The notes under the pieces are model-generated. The model was not told the origin of the DNA. It saw nothing but the letters and a program-made list of their open reading frames with translations, and did not search any database. A stretch of 5,729 bases of DNA, from the NCBI GenBank assembly GCA_016934605.1, contig JAFGSO010000549.1, forward strand, positions 1 to 5,729, in the 5' to 3' direction. The translations under genes were made by a program, and so were the position numbers. This DNA is from Calditrichota bacterium. Lineage in GTDB: Bacteria; Calditrichota; Calditrichia; RBG-13-44-9. This document shows, one piece after another, positions 1 through 4,398 of this stretch. Each line of letters opens with the position of its first letter. The stretch's first letter is position 1.

Positions 1-67
1 GGAAAACCAGCACTGCAAACAGGATTGTCAGTAAGCCTGCCGATATTCCAATGAAAAGCTTTCTCAT
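1..67 (-). CDS. N-terminus of a membrane-anchored or exported protein (partial)
   Basis: Only the first 22 codons are inside the window; the gene continues past the left edge. The start is the ATG whose complement lies at 65-67. It is preceded by a good ribosome binding site, AAGGAG (complement at 74-79), 6 bases away, which makes the start convincing. The peptide begins Met-Arg-Lys-Leu and then runs through about 18 hydrophobic or small residues (GISAGLLTILFAVLVF at the end). That is the shape of an uncleaved signal anchor or a signal peptide, so the product is probably inserted in or exported across the inner membrane. No lipobox cysteine is visible in the part seen. It lies 62 bases downstream of the TerB-like gene on the same strand and may be co-transcribed with it. 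Function cannot be assigned. Confidence 0.7.
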   Translation of the reverse strand, partial: MRKLFIGISAGLLTILFAVLVF

Positions 68-129
68 ACTTTTCTCCTTCTGCTGTTTAATTCAAAATAA
101 AGTGAATATTATTCCGGTCTAAAGTTTCT

Positions 130-594
130 TTACTGTTCATTCCGGTACAGCACATTCAGTTTTGCTTCAATCAGCTCTGAATGCTGCAGATTCAGCAACC
201 GGGACATTTTGTGAACCAGGTAATCTTCATGCTTGTCCAGTTTTCCGTCCATGTAAATCACCTCCCATACCATTTCGATAATTCGTTTCTTTTCTTCCCG
301 GCTGAAGTTTTCATTGATCACACTGGTGAATTGCCACAAATCATTACTGTTCTGCAGCTCCGCTTCAGCTTGCAGCAGAATTTCTTCAATGGTTTCTCTA
401 TCCAGATCGTATTCAACCCTTAGCAGGTCCTGAATTGCCTTCTGCTCTTTTTTACTGAATGAACCGTCTATACAGGCCATTTCCATCAGCAGAGCAGCGG
501 CGGCAACATGTAACCTCTGGTTATTTTCTCCTGTCTCTTTCAAATATTCTGAATCTGCCCGGGTTCCTAAAAATTTGTGAATTATATCGATCAT
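130..594 (-). CDS. TerB-family helical protein
   Basis: A 154-residue, all-helical, probably cytoplasmic protein resembling TerB of the tellurite-resistance family (canonical TerB is about 150 residues). Two similar helical modules are visible, each with an acidic turn typical of the family: an Asp-Gly turn at D43-G44 followed by E50, and a second at D116-G117 followed by E123 and D124. The first follows an Ala-rich helix (residues 28-42), the second a helix around residues 100-115. In TerB such acidic clusters bind divalent metal. The reading frame is open upstream to a TTG at 660, but I prefer the ATG at 594: it gives the usual family length, and a TAnnTTTG promoter element lies between the two starts. 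Its ribosome binding site is weak (GGA 9 bases upstream). No other ter gene (terC, terD, terZ) is present, so this is a stand-alone TerB-like protein and tellurite resistance should not be assumed. Stand-alone members are common and of unknown role, perhaps metal- or envelope-stress related. Confidence 0.75.
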   Translation of the reverse strand: MIDIIHKFLGTRADSEYLKETGENNQRLHVAAAALLMEMACIDGSFSKKEQKAIQDLLRVEYDLDRETIEEILLQAEAELQNSNDLWQFTSVINENFSREEKKRIIEMVWEVIYMDGKLDKHEDYLVHKMSRLLNLQHSELIEAKLNVLYRNEQ

Positions 595-617
595 TTTTTT
601 GTTTCCGGAATTTGCAT

Positions 618-625
618 CAAAAGTA
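618..625 (-). promoter_or_regulatory. Candidate -7 promoter element for the TerB-like gene
   Basis: On the minus strand these bases read TACTTTTG, a full match to the Bacteroidota -7 consensus TAnnTTTG. It would put the transcript start only about 15-20 bases before the ATG at 594. No good TTTG-type -33 box lies 19-21 bases further upstream, so this is a partial match only. Its position inside the TTG-extended reading frame supports the shorter TerB start. Confidence 0.35.
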
Positions 626-687
626 AATAATTTTGTAAAAATATGAATTGAACCACTCAAAGCAAAACTGATAATTCATCCAAAATC

Positions 688-711
688 CTGGCCTTCCCGT
701 TCGGCTACCAG
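688..711 (-). terminator. Possible terminator hairpin after the lipoprotein gene
   Basis: On the minus strand, 18 bases after the lipoprotein stop codon, CTG (711-709) and GCC (705-703) can pair with GGC (693-691) and CAG (690-688), with a 9-base loop and a 3-base bulge. The sequence then reads GATTTTGG, a short and impure T-run. The hairpin lies in a GC-richer islet (about 687-726) within otherwise AT-rich spacer. The stem is imperfect, so this is a weak candidate for a factor-independent terminator. Confidence 0.25.
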
Positions 712-728
712 CGCGAGTCAGGGACTAC

Positions 729-1394
729 TTAATTATATATGACACCCCATTCTAATACGGTAAATCCATCCCGTTTATAGTCTGGAATTTCAGGCCGCTT
801 GACGGTAACATTCCCTGTGTATTCCTCAATCCAATAGATAATACGATTCAGGTTCTCCGGAGGAAGACTAAAATTTATTTCGATTACATCTGATAGTTCT
901 TTCGTGAAATGGGGATAGATTACATAGGTTTTCTCTGAACTAAAATAGGGAAGCCAATAATCCAGAAAATCCTTTATTTCCATGACTGAAAAAGTTAAAT
1001 CTGCCAGGTTTTTTCTGAAAAAATCATCTAATTCTTTTCCTTTCACAATCCAGGCGAATTCCCGTTGTAATATATTTGGGATCCTGGCCTCATAAAACAA
1101 ATACCTGTATTCTGTATTTATGAACCCTGAAGGTTCCACCTGAATATGCCAATTGTTTACATATTTCGGATTGGATTCGAGAATCTCTCCACCTTTTGGG
1201 AAATGCAACTCAACATCCATTTCTATTTCTTCGGCTGGATAAATGTAGATATTTGGTTTTCTAACAACAACCCCACCATTAAATGTGGTATCATTTCCGT
1301 CAAGTCCCGTTAGAGCATCCATATTTTTCTCACAATTGAAGAAAATTGTTACGGTGAGAATAAGTAATGGAATATAAATGAGAGCTTTTAACAT
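729..1394 (-). CDS. Lipoprotein of an uncharacterised KPxIYxYP / GFTVxEWG family
   Basis: A 221-residue protein with a lipoprotein signal peptide: Met-Leu-Lys, a hydrophobic stretch to about residue 19, then Phe-Phe-Asn-Cys with the putative lipidated Cys at 21. The -3 to -1 residues depart from the classical L-A/S-G/A lipobox, as is often tolerated in Bacteroidota. A flexible segment (22-44) leads into the conserved domain. I recognise the family by its motifs: KPNIYIYP at 46-53, an amphipathic beta segment ending in LHF at 63-65, YRYLFYEA at 96-103, a central FLDYWLPYF helix, and the C-terminal GFTVLEWG at 210-217. Related proteins carry KPVIYLYP and GFTVVEWG and are found widely in bacteria, often with export signals; I know of no established function. 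The ATG at 1394 has GAGG 6 bases upstream. The gene is divergent from the dioxygenase-like operon and starts the left-hand block. Location is probably outer or inner membrane, facing the periplasm. No catalytic motif is evident. Confidence 0.8.
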   Translation of the reverse strand: MLKALIYIPLLILTVTIFFNCEKNMDALTGLDGNDTTFNGGVVVRKPNIYIYPAEEIEMDVELHFPKGGEILESNPKYVNNWHIQVEPSGFINTEYRYLFYEARIPNILQREFAWIVKGKELDDFFRKNLADLTFSVMEIKDFLDYWLPYFSSEKTYVIYPHFTKELSDVIEINFSLPPENLNRIIYWIEEYTGNVTVKRPEIPDYKRDGFTVLEWGVIYN

Positions 1395-1419
1395 ATTTTA
1401 CCTCAATTCAATTTGTTAC

Positions 1420-1450
1420 CGAATATATTATGTATTGATAGAAGTGTAAA
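1420..1450 (-). promoter_or_regulatory. Candidate promoter for the lipoprotein gene
   Basis: On the minus strand the region can be read two ways: TTTACA (1450-1445), 17 bases, TATATT (1427-1422), which suits a sigma-70-like promoter; or TTTA, 19 bases, TATATTCG (1427-1420), one mismatch in each box from the Bacteroidota TTTG / TAnnTTTG pattern. Either places the transcript start about 15-25 bases before the ATG at 1394. Assigned by pattern only. Confidence 0.4.
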
Positions 1451-1465
1451 TAGTTCCTAAATTTT
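1434..1465 (+). promoter_or_regulatory. Candidate promoter for the dioxygenase-like operon
   Basis: ATTG at 1434-1437, 20 bases, then TAAATTTT at 1458-1465, close to the Bacteroidota TTTG / TAnnTTTG promoter pattern with one mismatch in each box. The same arrangement, ATTG then 20 bases then TAAATTT, occurs before the mutase gene. It would give a leader of roughly 25-30 bases before the ATG at 1499, and it overlaps the promoter proposed for the divergent lipoprotein gene. Confidence 0.4.
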
Positions 1466-1498
1466 AGCAATTGCTTTCAGACAAACCGGAGAGTATTT

Positions 1499-2887
1499 AT
1501 GAAAAGAGATCAAAGCCTTCATATCAGTTGGGAGAGATATAGGGAAACTGAGCAGTTCCTTTTAAAATCTCTGCAATCCTACAAGACAGATTTTCCAGAG
1601 GTATTGAATTTCGAGAAAATTCTCTACCAAGAGACCAGTACACGATTCAACGACTGGATTGATCATCTGGTTTTCAGGGCCGGTGATCTGTTTAACCGAA
1701 CAATCGAAGAGCTTGGATTCATCAGGCAGGATATAGTGGGTGAAAGCGATGAGCTGGTATATCATCATCCCGGCTCCATTTTCCCTCCCATCCTCATTGT
1801 GCAGGATAAGAATCCCTCCACCGAGTTATTATTTTCCGTATCGCTTATGGTAGAAAATTTGCCGGTATTTCTGAGTAAGTTTGGACTGCCGGGGGAAATT
1901 GAAGGATCCCCTCTGAGTCCCTACCGGCGTGCCCGGGCCTGGAAGAGGGATGGACGTGAACTCTGGGTATCTGAAAGGCAGGGAACGGCCGGTTTTTTAC
2001 CGGAAGAAATGCCTGGTGATTTTGCGCATCAGGTACTGGCTGCGCATCAGGTGTGGCTTACCCGTAAAAGAAGCTTCGAAAGCCGTAAAAAGGGAATAGA
2101 TTTCGCTATTAAAAAAGCAGAAGCACTTGTTTCGCAATTGGGGCAGGATCTGGCAGCCTGGGTTGCTTTTCGGGCGGAACGGGATTACTGGCAGATTCGT
2201 AACCGTGCCGGGCAGATACAGAAACGACGCCAGGATGTCTACGGATTAGGATGGGCAAATCACGATCATCATACATTCCGCAGCTCACGCGAATCTTTTA
2301 TCGATCTGCTTCATCTGCTGTCGGTATTCGGCTTTCAGCGCCGGGAGAAATTTTATGCCGGTGCTGAAGCAGGCTGGGGAGCTCAGGTCCTGGAACAACC
2401 GGTTTGTGGACTGGTAGTTTTTGCGGATGTCGATTTATCTCCTCATGAACTGGAAATGGATTTCATGACCGAAAAACTTTCTTCGCGTGCGGATAAAGGT
2501 ACCGTTGGCCTGTGGTGTGCCCTTCATGGTGAATCCGTGCTGGAAGCAGGACTTCATCATCTGGCCTGCCGCTTCTCCTTCACCAGGGCTCAAAATGACC
2601 TGGAAAAGGAGGGTGTATATATGTTGCCGCCATTCAGTAACCTTCCGTTTCTCAAGCAGGCATTCACTCAGGGTGAAAAATGGATGGTGAAGAAAGAGAC
2701 CCTCAGGAAACTGAAAGAGAATGGCCAGCTCAGCGATTCCCAATTAACATCTTTTACGCAGGAAGGTGTTATCGGAAGTCATATGGAGAATATTCAACGC
2801 GATGAAGGTTTTAAGGGCTTTAATCAGGAAAGCGTCAGCGATATTATTCGCCGCACCGATCCCCGTTACGATTTTGGAGCTGCCTGA
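1499..2887 (+). CDS. Putative HPPD-like (VOC-fold) non-heme iron dioxygenase
   Basis: A 462-residue protein without a signal peptide or membrane segment, so probably cytoplasmic. I do not recognise a named family, but the C-terminal half follows the catalytic domain of 4-hydroxyphenylpyruvate dioxygenase in order: NHDHHTFR at 254-261 (first metal His, H257 or a neighbour); LHHLACRFSF from 352 (second His, H354; HPPD has GIQHVAF); LEKEGVYMLPP at 368-378 (HPPD has LRxRGxxFLPxP); LRKLKENGQL at 402-411 (HPPD LxxLGIL); FTQ at 419-421; and HMENIQR at 428-434 followed by GFKGFN at 437-442 (HPPD FxEIIQR...GFGxGN), giving E430 as the acidic ligand. Residues 52-135 start IDHLVFR and look like a second, non-catalytic VOC-like unit, as HPPD also has. 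A charged helical stretch at 176-247 has no HPPD counterpart. Total length exceeds HPPD (about 350-400). The ATG at 1499 has GGAGAG 5 bases upstream. It is followed after 30 bases by a D-2-hydroxyacid dehydrogenase. Homology and substrate are inference; a short DUF1338 (VOC) relative is an alternative. Confidence 0.5.
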   Translation: MKRDQSLHISWERYRETEQFLLKSLQSYKTDFPEVLNFEKILYQETSTRFNDWIDHLVFRAGDLFNRTIEELGFIRQDIVGESDELVYHHPGSIFPPILIVQDKNPSTELLFSVSLMVENLPVFLSKFGLPGEIEGSPLSPYRRARAWKRDGRELWVSERQGTAGFLPEEMPGDFAHQVLAAHQVWLTRKRSFESRKKGIDFAIKKAEALVSQLGQDLAAWVAFRAERDYWQIRNRAGQIQKRRQDVYGLGWANHDHHTFRSSRESFIDLLHLLSVFGFQRREKFYAGAEAGWGAQVLEQPVCGLVVFADVDLSPHELEMDFMTEKLSSRADKGTVGLWCALHGESVLEAGLHHLACRFSFTRAQNDLEKEGVYMLPPFSNLPFLKQAFTQGEKWMVKKETLRKLKENGQLSDSQLTSFTQEGVIGSHMENIQRDEGFKGFNQESVSDIIRRTDPRYDFGAA

Positions 2888-2917
2888 GTAATCGGAGTGA
2901 TAAAGGATGATCTGAAT

Positions 2918-3898
2918 ATGATGGATATATTTTTTTATGAAGCCTTCGAGGAAGAAACAGAAAAGTTGAAAAAATATCTGCCCGGGGATATAAAGTGCGG
3001 CTTTAGCTGGAAAACAATCCAGGAAGAGAATCAGGTAAATCCACCTTCCAGGCTGATCAGCATAAGGACGCAGTCGGAGATTCCCGTTAAGTGGAGTAGC
3101 AAACTTGATGCTATTCTGACCAGAAGTACCGGATACGATCATATTCTGCGTTTTCATTCCCGGTCCAGCAGTAATGTGAATTATGGTTATCTGCCACTTT
3201 ATTGCAACCGGGCTGTGGCTGAACAGGCTATGCTTTTATGGATGTCTCTCCTGCGGAAACTGAAAGTGCAGGTTTCACATTTCAGGAAATTTAACCGGGA
3301 TGGAATAACCGGGCAGGAATGCCAAGGCAGAATTTTAACGGTGTTTGGAGTTGGGAATATCGGCTCAGAGGCGGTTAAAATAGGGCAGGGGCTAGGGATG
3401 ACAGTTCTGGGTGTAGATCCGGTGGAAAAACATTCCTTTGTAAAATATGTGAATCCGGATACAGGTCTGGAAAAAGCGGATATTTTACTCTGCTCGATGA
3501 ATCTTAAGCCGGGTAATTATGGATTTTTCAATTATGAGCGTTTGAAAAAAGCAAAAAAAGGAGTCATTTTTATAAACATTGCCCGGGGTGAAATGAGCCC
3601 ATCGGCGGATTTATTACAACTGTTGAAAGAAGGGCATCTGGGAGGTCTGGGAATGGATGTTTATAATCATGAAGCTGAACTTGGGGTTTCTCTTCGATCG
3701 GCATCACTGAGCGACAATCCTGAAATCAGGGCAGTTCTTGAAATGTCCGCTATGGATAATGTGATAATGACGCCCCACAATGCGTTCAATACCAGTGAAG
3801 CCGTGGAACGAAAATCACTTCAGAGCATCCAGCAGATAGATCATTTTCTGAAGAATAACTCCTTTCTCTGGCCGGTTCCATTGGAGGAATACTTTTAA
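2918..3898 (+). CDS. D-2-hydroxyacid dehydrogenase, NAD-dependent
   Basis: A 326-residue cytoplasmic enzyme of the D-isomer-specific 2-hydroxyacid dehydrogenase family, which reversibly reduces 2-oxo acids to D-2-hydroxy acids with NADH. The split substrate domain contains TRSTGYDHI (68-76), the motif typical of the D-lactate dehydrogenase subgroup, and VAEQAM (100-105). The nucleotide domain has GVGNIG at 144-149, with D167 at the end of the second strand, which favours NAD over NADP. The catalytic set is complete: R223 in NIARGE, E252 in DVYNHEAE, H287 in TPHNAF. The length is normal. The frame is open further upstream to a GTG at 2897, but the ATG at 2918 (or 2921) fits the family's N-terminus and has AAAGGA 10 bases upstream. 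The gene begins 30 bases after the HPPD-like gene and is almost certainly co-transcribed with it. The substrate is not readable from sequence; candidates include D-lactate-type and aryl 2-oxo acids such as 4-hydroxyphenylpyruvate. Confidence 0.88.
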   Translation: MMDIFFYEAFEEETEKLKKYLPGDIKCGFSWKTIQEENQVNPPSRLISIRTQSEIPVKWSSKLDAILTRSTGYDHILRFHSRSSSNVNYGYLPLYCNRAVAEQAMLLWMSLLRKLKVQVSHFRKFNRDGITGQECQGRILTVFGVGNIGSEAVKIGQGLGMTVLGVDPVEKHSFVKYVNPDTGLEKADILLCSMNLKPGNYGFFNYERLKKAKKGVIFINIARGEMSPSADLLQLLKEGHLGGLGMDVYNHEAELGVSLRSASLSDNPEIRAVLEMSAMDNVIMTPHNAFNTSEAVERKSLQSIQQIDHFLKNNSFLWPVPLEEYF

Positions 3899-3930
3899 GT
3901 CATTTGCAAAAGCCTGAACCGGGCACGAGG

Positions 3931-3944
3931 AACCAGTAACCAGT
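3931..3944 (+). repeat. Two tandem AACCAGT heptamers
   Basis: AACCAGT occurs at 3931-3937 and exactly again at 3938-3944. It is the leftmost of several 7-base repeats in this spacer. Confidence 0.7.
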
Positions 3945-3952
3945 CCTTAAAG

Positions 3953-3982
3953 CAAGAGAACAAGATACAAGAGAACAAGAAA
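3953..3982 (+). repeat. Two 15-base tandem copies (CAAGAGAACAAGA-)
   Basis: CAAGAGAACAAGATA (3953-3967) is followed directly by CAAGAGAACAAGAAA (3968-3982), identical except for one base. Each copy is itself an 8+7 doublet of CAAGA-type words, so the unit fits the 7-8 base periodicity of the region. Confidence 0.85.
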
Positions 3983-3987
3983 GTGAA

Positions 3988-4036
3988 TACAAAGTACAAA
4001 ATAGAGAAAGCAGAGAGCAGAAAGCAGTAAGCAGTA
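3988..4036 (+). repeat. Seven heptamers in unbroken 7-base register
   Basis: Cut every 7 bases from 3988, the sequence gives two TACAAAR units (3988-4001), a transitional TAGAGAA (4002-4008), then four AGCAGNR units (4009-4036: AG, AA, TA, TA as the last two bases). No base is skipped, although the repeated word changes from TACAAAR to AGCAGNR midway. Confidence 0.85.
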
Positions 4037-4044
4037 TCCGGCAT

Positions 4045-4082
4045 TCCCGACTCCATGTCAACTTCCGGTTGACCCGTCGGGA
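4045..4082. repeat. Inverted repeat with nested arms
   Basis: The outer arms TCCCGAC (4045-4051) and GTCGGGA (4076-4082) are perfect complements. Nested inside are GTCAAC (4057-4062) and GTTGAC (4068-4073), also perfect, around a 5-base TTCCG loop. An asymmetric internal gap (5 and 2 bases) separates the two stems. No T-run follows on either strand, so it is not a typical terminator. Its GC content contrasts with the repeats around it. Confidence 0.75.
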
Positions 4083-4089
4083 CTAAAAA

Positions 4090-4123
4090 TTCCCAGGTTT
4101 AGCCAATTGCCAGTCGGTGGGAA
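4090..4123. repeat. Second inverted repeat, TTCCCA / TGGGAA
   Basis: TTCCCA at 4090-4095 is complementary to TGGGAA at 4118-4123 across a 22-base loop. It follows 7 bases after the first inverted repeat and ends exactly where the second heptamer array begins. A 6-base match with this loop could be chance. Confidence 0.4.
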
Positions 4124-4205
4124 ACAAGATGACGAGACACAAGAAGAGGAGAAAATAGTACAAAATACAAAATCTAAAATATTAAATATAAAATATTAAA
4201 ATATT
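4124..4205 (+). repeat. Second heptamer array, A/G-rich grading into A/T-rich
   Basis: Cut every 7 bases from 4124, the first units (to 4158) are loose A/G-rich words. From 4159 to 4200 come six clear units in register: TACAAAA twice, TCTAAAA, TATTAAA, TATAAAA and TATTAAA. Read another way, TAAAATATT occurs at 4175-4183, 4189-4197 and 4197-4205. The 11-mer AGTACAAAATA at 4157-4167 also occurs in the left array at 3993-4003, linking the two arrays. Confidence 0.8.
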
Positions 4206-4275
4206 CATTCGGTCTATAATCAATGTCCCTCTGAAACAGTAACTGGTGTTTCGAATCTGTTTTTATCCTCCATAT

Positions 4276-4313
4276 CTTTATACCTTTATACCCCCATTCC
4301 CCTATTCCCTATA
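4276..4313 (-). repeat. C/T-rich 7-8 base array in opposite strand sense
   Basis: On the plus strand CTTTATAC is repeated exactly at 4276-4283 and 4284-4291, followed by CCCCATT (4292-4298), CCCCTATT (4299-4306) and CCCTATA (4307-4313). Read on the minus strand, the first two are TATAAAG-type units, close to the TATAAAA unit at 4187-4193, so this array appears inverted relative to the others. Confidence 0.75.
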
Positions 4314-4327
4314 CCATTTTTTTATTC

Positions 4328-4359
4328 ATTGTATAATATTTCACTAAACATTAAATTTC
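4328..4359 (+). promoter_or_regulatory. Candidate promoter of the mutase gene
   Basis: ATTG (4328-4331), 20 bases, TAAATTTC (4352-4359) matches the Bacteroidota -33/-7 pattern with one mismatch per box and repeats the arrangement seen before the dioxygenase-like operon. A sigma-70-like TATAAT at 4332-4337 lies inside the same stretch but has no recognisable -35 box 16-18 bases upstream. The leader would be about 30-35 bases. Confidence 0.4.
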
Positions 4360-4398
4360 GATTTTTCAGAAAGTGTCAATCAACCGACAGGATTGAAA

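Larger units (their letters stand above)
3899..4398. other. 500-base non-coding region built of short tandem repeats
   Basis: No credible gene lies between the dehydrogenase stop and the mutase start. The stretch is strongly patterned: A/G-rich degenerate 7-8 base repeats on the left (3931-4036), a more GC-rich core with two inverted repeats (4045-4123), a second array passing from A/G-rich to nearly pure A/T (4124-4205), an unpatterned stretch (4206-4275), a C/T-rich array in the opposite strand sense (4276-4315), and finally the mutase promoter region. The individual repeats are listed separately. No intrinsic terminator with a T-run is evident after the dehydrogenase gene, and I see no cobalamin riboswitch motif before the mutase gene. 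Confidence 0.8.

Noticed and set aside
181..423. 80-codon plus-strand frame opposite the TerB-like gene
   Set aside because: Antisense shadow; no ribosome binding site and no family signal.
130..594. Calling the TerB-like gene a tellurite-resistance determinant
   Set aside because: There is no ter operon context and isolated TerB-domain proteins are widespread without that phenotype.
2435..2743. 102-codon minus-strand open frame inside the dioxygenase-like gene
   Set aside because: Antisense shadow of the most conserved part of that gene; no recognisable protein features.
2744..3157. 137-codon open frame on the minus strand across the dioxygenase/dehydrogenase junction
   Set aside because: It overlaps two well-supported plus-strand genes, has low-complexity unlike-protein composition and no family motif.
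4045..4082. Intrinsic terminator of the dehydrogenase operon
   Set aside because: The inverted repeat is interrupted and followed by an A-rich, not T-rich, tract on the plus strand; it also lies about 150 bases after the stop codon.
3931..4313. CRISPR array
   Set aside because: Repeats are 7-15 bases, adjacent without spacers, degenerate and with no cas gene nearby.
4206..4398. Cobalamin riboswitch before the B12-dependent mutase gene
   Set aside because: I find no B12-box-like motif and no long structured leader; the sequence is AT-rich with a simple promoter-like layout.
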